A stretch of 64,000 nucleotides of DNA. Source: Variovorax sp. Lineage in GTDB: Bacteria > Pseudomonadota > Gammaproteobacteria > Burkholderiales > Burkholderiaceae_C. The notes under the pieces were generated by a model. That model was not told the DNA's origin, did not search any database, and worked only from the letters and a program-made list of their open reading frames with translations. Positions 17,975 to 25,671 of the stretch are shown in pieces. The position numbers were made by a program, and so were the translations under genes. The stretch is taken from NCBI GenBank assembly GCA_017744935.1, contig JAGIAI010000012.1, positions 28,477 to 92,476 on the forward strand. The letters are read 5' to 3'. Position 1 is the stretch's first letter; each line of letters starts with the position of its first letter.

Positions 17975-18591
17975 CGGGGAGTCGCGAGTGTCAGCGGGAT
18001 CACCGTCTGCTGGTCGGCGTAGTCGATCTGCAGATTGACGCTCGCCGTGCCGCGCGGCACCACGAACATCACCGTACCGTCCTTGGCCGACCGGGCCGCT
18101 ACCAGTTCGTTGAGGTTGCTTTCCGGCGCCATCGGCACCCCATCGAGGACCAGGCGGAACTCCTTGTCCCAGAAATTCGCGTCATAGGTGTTGTTGTTCA
18201 ACATGCGCACCTGGATCCGCAGCGCATCCTTCTCCGCCGTCTGCGGCGACAGCGTTGCGGACAGCAGCGTGTAAGTTGCCGGGCCCAGCTTGTATTCGCG
18301 CAACTCGGGCAAGGTCACCGGATGGCTCGCCGGCGCAGCCGCCGCTGCGACCTGCGCGGCCGGAGCCGGAGCCTGCGAGGGCGAGGGCGAGGGCGAGGGC
18401 GAGGGCGCAGACGCTCCCGCGCCCTGCGATGACTGCTGTTGCTGAGGCGCCGGCGGCTGCGGCGACCCGATCCACCCCACCTGCTTGAGCGCCACCAGCA
18501 GCCCGGCGAAAGCCGTCGTGGCCGCCGTCAGGCTGGCGATGAGCCCCGGCATCGTCTGCCACCAGGACTTCGACTTCTCTTCGTCCGCCAT
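17971..18591 (-). CDS. Membrane-anchored protein with Ser-Pro repeat
   Basis: A 206-residue protein with a short cytosolic start (MADEEKSKSWWQTMPG), one hydrophobic helix (about 16-38), a Gln/Ser/Pro linker containing (SP)n, and a C-terminal beta-rich domain (about 95-206). GGGAGG lies 7-8 bases before the ATG at 18591 and fixes the start. The linker is encoded by five copies of a 6-bp unit (18375-18404), which could vary in copy number. The function is unknown; a periplasmic binding role is possible. Confidence 0.6.
   Translation of the reverse strand: MADEEKSKSWWQTMPGLIASLTAATTAFAGLLVALKQVGWIGSPQPPAPQQQQSSQGAGASAPSPSPSPSPSQAPAPAAQVAAAAAPASHPVTLPELREYKLGPATYTLLSATLSPQTAEKDALRIQVRMLNNNTYDANFWDKEFRLVLDGVPMAPESNLNELVAARSAKDGTVMFVVPRGTASVNLQIDYADQQTVIPLTLATPR
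18375..18404. repeat. Five tandem 6-bp units (GCGAGG)
   Basis: Five exact copies of GCGAGG on the plus strand lie within the preceding coding region and encode the alternating Ser-Pro stretch of its linker. Because 6 bp is two codons, gain or loss of units would keep the frame. Confidence 0.8.
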
Positions 18592-18684
18592 GAGAGAACC
18601 TCCCTCGCGATGCCGATGGGCGACGAAGGATTTTGATGCGGGCATCGGCGGCTGTCACTCCGCCGCACGGCTGTACGCCGGAGG

Positions 18685-18984
18685 TCAGAGCGTGCGCCAG
18701 ATCTCGTCGTGCGCCGACCCGGGCATGAAGCTGTCGATGTACTTGTTCAGGATCTCCCAGTACTTCGGGTCCGCGATCAGCCGCAGATTGACGCTGTCGT
18801 ACTCCGCCAGATCCTTGTGCCGCGAGGTCCAGCCGATCCGCTGCGGATTGCCACCGATGGGCAGCAGCACCTCGACGTCGAACTTGTAGGCGTCCTTGAT
18901 GTAGGCCACGATTTCCTTCGAAAACGCCAGCATGCTGGCGTTCTTGCCCGGCGCGATACCGGCGGTGCGGACGAAGATGATCAT
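18685..18984 (-). CDS. Hypothetical protein, 99 residues
   Basis: Small soluble protein starting MIIFVRTAGIAPGKNASMLA, with a pattern of strand, helix (FSKEIVAYIKDAYKFDVEV), strand. The opening is reminiscent of small alpha/beta folds such as DUF1330-like or quinone-reductase fragments, but there is no firm match. GGGGGAGA lies 6-7 bases before the ATG at 18984, which rules out the longer upstream opening. Confidence 0.6.
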   Translation of the reverse strand: MIIFVRTAGIAPGKNASMLAFSKEIVAYIKDAYKFDVEVLLPIGGNPQRIGWTSRHKDLAEYDSVNLRLIADPKYWEILNKYIDSFMPGSAHDEIWRTL

Positions 18985-19124
18985 CTGCAATCTCCCCCGC
19001 CGAACGGAGCGGCGGCCTCCGGCACGGGATGTGCCGCTGGCACTCTGCGCCTTGCGCGCGGAGCGGAGCAGGGGGAAAGCCTGATTGGAAGCTGGCGAGC
19101 CGGCCAGCGACCGGCTCATGGGCG

Positions 19125-19433
19125 TTACAGCCGCGCCGGAGCGGACTGGCGCCGGGTGCTGCCCGGTGCGCGCATCGACCGGAGCGTCGTCATGGCGAGT
19201 TCGACGCGGTGCTTGAACTCGGCATCTGCGATCAGCATCAGCTCGCGTGCTTCGGAGGCCTCGGCAATGCCTTGGATGCAGGCGACGACCTGATACACCG
19301 ACCGCGCGGCCTTGATCTGGCGGATGGCTTGCATCGTGAGTTCGAAGGGGTCGGGGATGGGCTCGTTCGGCGAGTCAGGGCGAGCGGGGGGATCGTTTGG
19401 GGGGCGCGCGTGCGCGCAAAAAGGGTATGCCAT
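19125..19433 (-). CDS. Small uncharacterised protein behind a structured leader
   Basis: A 102-residue protein beginning MAYPFCAHARPPNDPPARPD. A Pro-rich N-terminal third is followed by helices (FELTMQAIRQIKAARSVYQV, then ASEARELMLIADAEFKHRVE). AGGAGG lies 7 bases before the ATG at 19433 and sets the start. About 250 bases upstream fold into at least five hairpins, which suggests that expression is controlled through the leader RNA. No known family recognised. Confidence 0.6.
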   Translation of the reverse strand: MAYPFCAHARPPNDPPARPDSPNEPIPDPFELTMQAIRQIKAARSVYQVVACIQGIAEASEARELMLIADAEFKHRVELAMTTLRSMRAPGSTRRQSAPARL

Positions 19434-19451
19434 TGATGGCCTCCTGATACT

Positions 19452-19685
19452 GCGGTTTGCTACAACCGCCGCACCCGCTTCCAAACGGTGGCGGCGGCTC
19501 GAACAGGTTGGAAGACCGGGCAGTCCAGGAGGAGAACCGGCGAGCCTCGCGGCTCCCCATTCGAGCCGCCTGAAAAGGTGACACGAATGACGAAGCCGCA
19601 GGGACCGTGTGGTGTTACTGCGGCTTGCGTTCTTCCTAGACTGCTTCGGGCTTCCAAACCCGATCACGCCTGCGTTGAGCGTGAT
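19452..19685 (-). ncRNA. Candidate structured leader RNA (cis-regulatory)
   Basis: Read on the minus strand this segment contains, in order: a 7-bp stem with a 9-nt loop (19663-19669/19679-19685); a GGG-TTTGGAAG-CCC hairpin (19648-19661); a 9-bp stem AAGCCGCAG/CTGCGGCTT (19593-19601/19618-19626); a GAGCC-GCGA-GGCTC hairpin with a GNRA tetraloop (19542-19555); and a GCGGTT/AACCGC hairpin (19452-19469) directly before the Shine-Dalgarno of the 19433 gene. A GTTTGGAAG element occurs twice. This density of hairpins next to a ribosome-binding site fits a cis-acting RNA. No known riboswitch class was recognised. Confidence 0.5.
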
Positions 19686-19782
19686 GCGGCGGAGTATAGC
19701 GAGGGGCCCGAGGCCGTAGCCTCAGCGTGCGAAGAGCCCTGTTGCTTTCCAAAACCCCGTCCAAATTTGGCGCATGGAGCGA

Positions 19783-19821
19783 TGCCCGATTGCCTGCCAG
19801 TTTGGCTCTCGCAATCGGGCA
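19783..19821. repeat. Long inverted repeat (11-bp arms)
   Basis: TGCCCGATTGC (19783-19793) and GCAATCGGGCA (19811-19821) are perfect inverted arms around a 17-nt centre that itself contains GCCA-GTT-TGGC. It could be a transcript hairpin or a protein-binding site. No T-run follows on either side, so it is not a typical intrinsic terminator. Confidence 0.7.
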
Positions 19822-19925
19822 ACAACCGGACCATCGTTGTCTGTGGACCGCTAAGCGGGCGATGGTGTGTGCGCGCTAGCGTCCTATAGGACCAGAATCG
19901 CCAGGAATCCGACTTTCAAATTGCG

Positions 19926-20207
19926 ATGGAAGCCTGCCCCAACTGCCGTGGCCCGCACGGTGTGAATTCCCTCCGTGTGTGGACGTCCGGTGCGCTCTTT
20001 CCGGCGACATGCACGCATTGCGGCGCTCGCTTCCATCCATCACCAACATCAAGCACGGTGGTTGCGGAACTGGTCCTCTTTCCCTTCAGCATGATTGCCG
20101 GCTTCGCCTCGCCTTTCCTCTGGGTTGCAGCCACGCTCGTGCTTGGCTTCCTTTTCGCGCTTCTTGCCATCAGAAGCCTCTGCCCCTTGGTCTGCGCGAA
20201 GGTGTGA
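19926..20207 (+). CDS. Small zinc-ribbon membrane protein
   Basis: A 93-residue protein. Two CxxC pairs, CPNC (4-7) and CTHC (about 29-32), form a likely zinc ribbon in the first 40 residues, followed by two hydrophobic helices (about 45-65 and 68-87). The arrangement is typical of small zinc-ribbon membrane proteins of unknown role. It opens the run of more A/T-rich accessory genes and lies 61 bp before another small membrane protein on the same strand. Confidence 0.6.
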   Translation: MEACPNCRGPHGVNSLRVWTSGALFPATCTHCGARFHPSPTSSTVVAELVLFPFSMIAGFASPFLWVAATLVLGFLFALLAIRSLCPLVCAKV

Positions 20208-20268
20208 ACATGAAGTGGGCGATCGGAATGATTGCCGAGGACCGCGCTCGGCCAAAAGCAGGCTTCCA

Positions 20269-20550
20269 ATGAATAACTTGAATCCGCAAATTTTGTGGCT
20301 AGCGGTGCTATTCCTGGTATCGCTGTTTGCTGGCGTTGGCTACGTCACGGTGGGGCTGCGGGCGCGTGACTGTCTGAACGCCGATGCGACGGATTCACAC
20401 CGTTCCATTGGCTGGCTGTTTTGGTGGTCGTTCGAAACTGGCAGGTATAACGACGAAGGGAAGAAGCTTTGCCGCCGTGCACAAGCCCTAGCGATTTTCA
20501 TCATCGGCCTGTATGCGGCTTGGTACTGGCTGCTGATGATTCGCAGATAG
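20269..20550 (+). CDS. Small membrane protein, 93 residues
   Basis: Starts MNNLNPQILWLAVLFLVSLF, with a first helix (about 8-30), a polar middle (RARDCLNADATDSHRSIGW) and a second helix near the C-terminus (LAIFIIGLYAAWYWLLMI). No catalytic motif. The ATG at 20269 is chosen as the first methionine before the hydrophobic helix. Codon use is noticeably less GC-rich than in flanking core genes. Confidence 0.55.
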   Translation: MNNLNPQILWLAVLFLVSLFAGVGYVTVGLRARDCLNADATDSHRSIGWLFWWSFETGRYNDEGKKLCRRAQALAIFIIGLYAAWYWLLMIRR

Positions 20551-20595
20551 CGTCGCTCGTTTCGGCCACAACCAGACATTCACTGCGAACTCGAA

Positions 20596-20775
20596 ATGGT
20601 CGATGTCCTCGCTTCACCGCGGTCCTGCATGGGTGCTTTGGCTGGATTGCTGATTGCCGTATTCGTTCATTGGGTGGCCCCGACCGCCGACGCCGTTCAA
20701 GTCGGAGCATGGCTTGTGGGCATTGGCTGGGTTGCTGGTCTCGCGTGGGACTTGATGAGCAAAGAGAACAAGTGA
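20596..20775 (+). CDS. Very small membrane protein, 59 residues
   Basis: An ORF of 59 codons. It starts MVDVLASPRSCMGALAGLLI, continues as one hydrophobic helix (about 13-28), a short polar turn (APTADAVQV), a second helix (GAWLVGIGWVAGLAW) and a charged tail (DLMSKENK). A helix-turn-helix membrane hairpin with a charged end is unlikely by chance. It follows the previous small membrane gene by 45 bp on the same strand. Confidence 0.45.
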   Translation: MVDVLASPRSCMGALAGLLIAVFVHWVAPTADAVQVGAWLVGIGWVAGLAWDLMSKENK

Positions 20776-21036
20776 GCATGGGCGGAGCGACAGGCAGAAT
20801 CCTGCAGGAGCCGTCGCTCGACATGCGGGCGCTCGCCGGAACTTAGTGAGCGGTTTGGACCGGTCAACTCGCCCATCGCGTCGGTGCAAAACCCACTAGT
20901 TCAAGCAAAGATAGCTTCGTGGACGGGCTGAGTTATCTAGGACTCCGGCGTGGCATAGCGTATTGGGTTGCCTGGCTTGCTGAGCCTGTTGTTGTCTACG
21001 GCATCGGTGCCCACTGGTAGCTAAGAACCTCCAAGA

Positions 21037-22611
21037 ATGGTCAATCAGATTCAGTACTTACAAGCAAAAAGGCGCATCTGCAATTGCTTCATGCCTGACG
21101 TCGATCCCGTGGAGGCCGGCAGGGAGATTAGCGATGAAGATCTCGTCTCGCTGTTGAACGCGGTCATTCCTTCGATACCTTGGAGCAAGCCCGCACAGGC
21201 GCAAGCTCTGAATATGTTCCTATTCGCCGGAGTCACTCGGTTCGACCGCTGGTTTGTACCGACACCATTTGTCGTCCCCGCGACTCACCAGGAACATTTC
21301 GCGAAATTTGTGGCTGCCTTCCGGCGAGCTGAAGGAGATAGCCCGGTGAACTGCGCGGTGTTCCAACTTCATGCAATCAAAGACCAAGTCTTCGAGCAAT
21401 TTAATGCGGTCCCGATTGAGACAGTACGAGCGTCAGAAATTCAGAAATTTCGGAAGCTAGCCCAGTCTGTTCCAGAGCCGTCAAGCGCTGTCAAGAAGAC
21501 GGAGTACGAGAAGGAGCGCGCCGATCTGATTGCAATACTAGCGGGCTTACAAGACCTGAGTTTGAGAACGCGGCTTCAGTTCAGAGTCCCGTACGTCATA
21601 CACAACCACCCGCTGCGAGTGGACTTCTCTTGGCGAGGTATCGCGATTCGAGCTCAGATCCAGCCTTCGTTTGGGCAGTCTGGAGAGACTTTTGTGCAAA
21701 CAGAAAGCGGGGGGGCCGCCCTGTCTGTGGGAGCCTCCCGTTGGCAAACCGGATCATCCGGCATCAGCCTTGAGCTCTCGACGCTCTTGGACGGCAGCGC
21801 TTATACGGAGCGCCTTCAGGCAATCCCAGGCGCCGATTTCTCTGCAGAGGGTTGGCCGCAGTCGTTCACTTGGGCTTTCTCAATTTTTCACGACCTCGCT
21901 TGGAGGCTACGAGCTGGTCATGGAGGGCGGCAGGACTGGATACCCGCGCCTCGCGACCTCTCTGATTTAGAGCAGGTCACCAGCACGGCAGGCGCGAGTC
22001 AGCTCGGCTGGATCAAAAAGGGCTCTCCCGCGGCTCTCTACGAGATGTTCGTGCCTTCTACCGAGCCTGTGGAGATTGACCTAGGCACGTTGGAGCGGCT
22101 TCCTTGGGCCGCGGAGTGCCGCACCAAGGCGAGCATGTACCTGGAATTGGGCGATACCAACGAAGCGCTGTTCTGGCTCAATGTCGCGACGGAGTCGCTT
22201 ATCGCGCAGAGGTTTGACGAGATTGAGTTGGCGACGGGTCGGTCGGGTCTGGCGATAAGCTTGGGCAGTCCCAAGGAGTTCTGGGCAGAAGCCGACATGA
22301 TCCTGTCCGAGCAATTCCCGGACATGCAAGGGAGGGTGAAGTGGCCCACGAGCGCCATTCATGTGAGCGTCTACGGGAAGCTAAAGGCGCTCTATCGACT
22401 CGTTCCCATGAAGACGAAGCTTGACGAGCTGCTGGCGAAGTACCGTGCAATTTCGGGGCAGCGAAATGACCTGTTTCACGGCAAGAGTTCCGCCCGGGTG
22501 CCAGTGGCGACGGTACAAACAGCTAGCGAGGCCTTGAACTGGATTGATCTCAACATGTGGCCTCAACCCGCCTCCATCGCCAGCGGGCGAAGTGCTGAAG
22601 AAAAACCTTGA
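21037..22611 (+). CDS. Uncharacterised 524-residue protein with C-terminal HEPN-like motif
   Basis: Large soluble protein with no overall family recognised. Near the C-terminus, R476-N-D-L-F-H481 (context SGQRNDLFHGKS) matches the R-x4-H active-site motif of HEPN domains, particularly the Apea-like group, which are often RNases in toxin and antiviral systems. The motif is preceded by helical sequence (KLKALYRLVPMKTKLDELLA) consistent with the HEPN four-helix bundle. The region around 395-440 (ALFWLNVATESLIAQRFDEI) is also typical of these proteins. Codons are markedly more A/T-rich than in the flanks, which suggests horizontal acquisition. Function by motif only. Confidence 0.6.
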   Translation: MVNQIQYLQAKRRICNCFMPDVDPVEAGREISDEDLVSLLNAVIPSIPWSKPAQAQALNMFLFAGVTRFDRWFVPTPFVVPATHQEHFAKFVAAFRRAEGDSPVNCAVFQLHAIKDQVFEQFNAVPIETVRASEIQKFRKLAQSVPEPSSAVKKTEYEKERADLIAILAGLQDLSLRTRLQFRVPYVIHNHPLRVDFSWRGIAIRAQIQPSFGQSGETFVQTESGGAALSVGASRWQTGSSGISLELSTLLDGSAYTERLQAIPGADFSAEGWPQSFTWAFSIFHDLAWRLRAGHGGRQDWIPAPRDLSDLEQVTSTAGASQLGWIKKGSPAALYEMFVPSTEPVEIDLGTLERLPWAAECRTKASMYLELGDTNEALFWLNVATESLIAQRFDEIELATGRSGLAISLGSPKEFWAEADMILSEQFPDMQGRVKWPTSAIHVSVYGKLKALYRLVPMKTKLDELLAKYRAISGQRNDLFHGKSSARVPVATVQTASEALNWIDLNMWPQPASIASGRSAEEKP

Positions 22612-22990
22612 TCCCCAGGAAATCCGTACTCGAGGTCCGCTTCTGACCGGTTACGTGAATACGGTGGCTGTAGGCGACGGGCAGCAATTGGAGTGCAAAG
22701 CGGTCGTTCTCCGTTCCGGGCGCACTGGCAGCTTTGGGCGGATTCTGTTGAAAAACTCCCTCGCGACTTCTGAGAGCGTGTTTTCGAGGTACTCGACTCC
22801 TTACCTCGATGTCGATTGCGTCTCCTCCGGTGTTCTACGAGACTGACTTTGGAGACTGCTGCTCCGCATCACAGGGGAGGTGAGTTTTTCAACACAATCG
22901 GCGCATAGCCGTCGCTCGCTAGAGTCCTCGGCCCTCGCGCCCACGCCCAACCATCGACGCTTTCAATCAAGTCCTCGGCGCGAATGTCCC
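22612..22990. other. 379-bp gap containing a miniature inverted-repeat element
   Basis: No gene was accepted here. The first 125 bp show nothing recognisable. The segment 22741-22899 is a short element bounded by matching inverted ends, listed separately. The last 90 bp lie behind the stop of the NodT-like gene. Confidence 0.6.
22741..22899. mobile_element. MITE-like element or IS relic, 159 bp
   Basis: The left end GATTCTGTTGAAAAACTC (22741-22758) and the reverse complement of the right end (22882-22899) match at 17 of 18 positions. Both ends are flanked directly by GGCG (22737-22740 and 22900-22903), consistent with a 4-bp target duplication. The inside is too short for a transposase. It may be a non-autonomous miniature element or the remains of an insertion sequence, and it marks the edge of the accessory island. 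Confidence 0.65.
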
Positions 22991-24508
22991 TCAGGACTTC
23001 GCTCCCGCATCCCCCGCCCCACCCAACGCCTTCGAAACCGCCACCAACCCCAACGCCAACCGACTCGAGCTCTCCGTGTAGTCCCTCTGCGCCTGCAGCC
23101 ACGTCCGCTCCGCATCCAGCTGCACCAGAAAGTCGGTCAACCCATGCTCATACCGCACGCGCGCGAGTTGCAGCGCGTCGCGGCTGCTGCGTTCTCTCAC
23201 TGCCAGTTGCTCGTTGCGCCGCCGCTCGGCGGTGTACGCACTCAGCGCATCGTCGATCTCGTGCCACGCCTTGAGCACAGTCTGCTGATACGCGACGGCG
23301 GCTTCCTGTTGCTGCAGCTCGCGCAGGTTCACGGTGGCGCGGCGGCGGCCGTTGTCGAAGATGGGCAACTGGATGCTCGGGCCGATGTTCCACTGCCGGC
23401 TGCCCCAGTCGGTGAAGGTGCTGCCGTCCACCGACTGGAAGCCGAAGCCCGCGCCGATGGTGACGCGCGGGTACAGGTCGGCCACGGCGACGCCGATGTT
23501 GGCGGTGGCGGCGTGCAGTTGGGCTTGCGCCATCTGGATGTCGGGGCGGCGCAGCGCCATGTCCGACGGCACGCCGAGCGAGAGGTCGGGCAGCGCGGCC
23601 ACCGACGCGTTGTCGGGCAGGGGCGCGAGTTGCGATTGCAGCGCGCCGGGCCGTTCGCCGAGCAGCAGGGTGATCTGGTTGGTGGCCTGCGCTTCCTGCG
23701 TGAGCAATTGCGGCAGGCGCGCGCGCAGGTCGGCGGCTTGTGCGTTCTGGCGCGCGACGTCGAGGTCGGTGGTGAGTCCGCCGTCGGCGCGGGCCTTGAC
23801 GAGCGACAGTGTTTCCTCGGACGCCGCGATGTCTTCGCGCGCGAGCTTGATCTGGCGTTGCACCGCGCGCAGTTCGAAGTAGTGGCGCGCCAGTTCGGCT
23901 TGCACGCTGAGTTGCACCTGCGCGAGCATGGCTTGCGATGCGGCGACGTTGGCATCGGCGGATTCGATGGAGCGGCGCACGCGGCCCCACAGGTCGATCT
24001 CCCACGAGGCATCGAAGCCGACCTGATAGAAGTTGTGCGGCTCGCTCAGGATCTGGATCAGCTCGGCTTGGTTGGGCGGGTTGATCGCATCAAGCAATCG
24101 CCGGGTCTCGCCGAATTCGCTCTGGCGCAGCCGCGTCACGCCGGCGCTGGCATTGACCTGGATGCCCTTCTGCGATTCGACGACGCCCTGCTGCGCGCGG
24201 CTTTGCAGAAAGCGCAGCGCGGCGGTTTGCAGGTCGGAGTTGGCGGCGAGGGCGCGCTTCTGGAGTGCATCGAGCACCGGGTCGTTGAACATGCTCCAGT
24301 CTTGCGGCGCCGCGCTCGCGGAGGGCGCAGTGCGTTGCGCCCCGGAGAGTTCGAGCGATCCGCCGTGCCATGCCGCGAAGTCGGCCGGGGCTTCGGGGGT
24401 CTGCGGCTTGAAGTCGGGGCCGACCGCGCAGCCGGTGAGCATCACAGCCGCGATGAGCGCGGCAACACCGGCGACGGCGGTGGTGTGGAAGCGTGCGGAG
24501 ATCTTCAT
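22991..24508 (-). CDS. NodT-family outer-membrane efflux lipoprotein
   Basis: A 505-residue TolC-like outer-membrane channel of the RND/NodT type. It has a signal peptide with lipobox LTGC (Cys27) followed by AVGPDFKPQTPEAP, the usual mature start. Two repeats of the outer-membrane efflux domain follow; conserved segments include DASWEIDLWGRVRRSIESAD, LPDLSLGVPSDMALRRPDIQ and NIGPSIQLPIFDNGRRRATV. It is the last gene of a five-gene exporter operon and should form the exit duct for the ABC transporter encoded upstream. Spacing to the preceding permease gene is 23 bp. Confidence 0.94.
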   Translation of the reverse strand: MKISARFHTTAVAGVAALIAAVMLTGCAVGPDFKPQTPEAPADFAAWHGGSLELSGAQRTAPSASAAPQDWSMFNDPVLDALQKRALAANSDLQTAALRFLQSRAQQGVVESQKGIQVNASAGVTRLRQSEFGETRRLLDAINPPNQAELIQILSEPHNFYQVGFDASWEIDLWGRVRRSIESADANVAASQAMLAQVQLSVQAELARHYFELRAVQRQIKLAREDIAASEETLSLVKARADGGLTTDLDVARQNAQAADLRARLPQLLTQEAQATNQITLLLGERPGALQSQLAPLPDNASVAALPDLSLGVPSDMALRRPDIQMAQAQLHAATANIGVAVADLYPRVTIGAGFGFQSVDGSTFTDWGSRQWNIGPSIQLPIFDNGRRRATVNLRELQQQEAAVAYQQTVLKAWHEIDDALSAYTAERRRNEQLAVRERSSRDALQLARVRYEHGLTDFLVQLDAERTWLQAQRDYTESSSRLALGLVAVSKALGGAGDAGAKS

Positions 24509-24531
24509 GGCATGCCCTTCGATGAGCGGAT

Positions 24532-25662
24532 TCAGACGAGCCTGTGTCTAAAGAGCCAGGCGGCCAGCGGCAGCGTGACGGCCGCGATGAGGAAAAGCGG
24601 AATGAGGTTGTGCCAGACGGTGAGCAGCCCAACGCCTTCGAGGTACACGCGCTGCACGAGGTCGATGGCAAAGCGCAGCGGGTTGGCGAGCGTGGCGATC
24701 TGCAGCACTTCGGGCATGTTGCTCACCGGCGTAGTGAGGCCCGACAGCAGCATCATCGGCATGATGAGGACGAAGGTGTAGAGCATCGCCTGCTGCATGT
24801 TGGCCGACACGGCCGAGATCGAAAGGCCGATGCCCACGCTCGCAATGGTGAAGGCCGAGAGCCCGATGTAGAGCGTGATGAGCGACCCGGCCATCGGCAC
24901 CCTAAACCACAGCAGCGTCATCAGCAGCACGATGGTGGATTGCACCAGCCCGATGAAGACCGGCGGCAGCGCCTTGCCGATCATGATTTCGGTGGGCGAC
25001 AGCGGCGTGACCAGCAACTGGTCGAAGGTGCCTTGCTCGCGTTCTCTCGCCACGGAGAGTGCGGTGAGCAGCAGGGTCTGGATCATGCTGAGCGCGGCGA
25101 TCATGCCGGGCATGAAGTTCCAGCGCGTCTCCAGGTTGGGGTTGAACCATGCGCGTGATTCGATGCGCACCGGCGCCTGCAGCCCGCCGTGCTTCTGCCG
25201 CCAGTCATCGTTGAAGGCGTTGACGACGGAGGCGACGAAGCCCGATGCTGATCCGGCCGTGTTGGAGTTGCGCGCATCGATGATCACCTGGATCGGCGCG
25301 TCTTCACCCGCGTTGAGTTGCCGCTCGAAATCGGGGCCGATCTGGATGACGACGAGCGCATCCCCCTGATTGACCAGTGGCGCGATCTGCTCGGGCGACG
25401 TGAGTGTGGCCGCGCGCTTGAAGACGCCGGTGCCGTCGAGTTTGGCGATGAGCGCGGTCGATGCGCCGCTGCGGCTCTGGTCGAGCAGCGCATAGTCGAC
25501 GTGCGTCAGGTCGTAGGTGGCCGCGTAGCCGAAGAGCAGGCTCTGCATGAGCGCCGGCACGATGAGTATCACGCGGCTCGACGGGTCCTTGAGGATCGCG
25601 AGCAGTTCCTTGCGGCACAAGTGGGCCACGCGCCGCAGGAAGTCGATGAATGAACCGTTCAT
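24532..25662 (-). CDS. ABC-2 type permease (YbhR-like)
   Basis: A 376-residue inner-membrane subunit of an ABC-2 exporter. One helix near the N-terminus (VILIVPALMQSLLFGYAATY), a large extracytoplasmic domain (about 50-170) and five clustered helices in the C-terminal half are diagnostic. The motif REREQGTFDQLLVTPLSPTE (about 210) is the conserved coupling segment. It pairs with the homologous permease encoded 9 bp upstream to form a heterodimer. Confidence 0.92.
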   Translation of the reverse strand: MNGSFIDFLRRVAHLCRKELLAILKDPSSRVILIVPALMQSLLFGYAATYDLTHVDYALLDQSRSGASTALIAKLDGTGVFKRAATLTSPEQIAPLVNQGDALVVIQIGPDFERQLNAGEDAPIQVIIDARNSNTAGSASGFVASVVNAFNDDWRQKHGGLQAPVRIESRAWFNPNLETRWNFMPGMIAALSMIQTLLLTALSVAREREQGTFDQLLVTPLSPTEIMIGKALPPVFIGLVQSTIVLLMTLLWFRVPMAGSLITLYIGLSAFTIASVGIGLSISAVSANMQQAMLYTFVLIMPMMLLSGLTTPVSNMPEVLQIATLANPLRFAIDLVQRVYLEGVGLLTVWHNLIPLFLIAAVTLPLAAWLFRHRLV

Positions 25663-25671
25663 GGTTGTCCT

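Larger units (their letters stand above)
19434..19925. other. 492-bp non-coding segment between divergent small genes
   Basis: No convincing gene is present here. The segment holds the structured leader (19452-19685), the 11-bp inverted repeat (19783-19821) and a 12-bp perfect palindrome GTCCTATAGGAC (19881-19892) some 33 bp before the 19926 gene. The palindrome is a candidate operator for that gene. Confidence 0.6.

Noticed and set aside
18375..18404. Short tandem repeats as a CRISPR-like array
   Set aside because: Units are 6 bp, contiguous, without spacers and inside a coding region.
20919..21020. 33-codon GTG frame with a hydrophobic stretch
   Set aside because: Looks like a membrane helix but has no ribosome-binding site and no nearby ATG. 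It could be the remnant of a small membrane gene; too weak to list as a gene.
22544..22846. 100-codon frame after the HEPN-like gene
   Set aside because: It starts inside that gene and runs into the miniature element. No ribosome-binding site or domain; probably chance.
24532..24560. Possible programmed frameshift between exporter genes
   Set aside because: The genes are separated by normal stops and starts with short gaps; no slippery sequence was seen.
22880..24781. 633-codon open frame on the plus strand
   Set aside because: It is antisense to the NodT gene, whose domains and signal peptide are clear. The plus-strand product is Arg/His/Gly-rich with no domain, typical of high-GC shadows.
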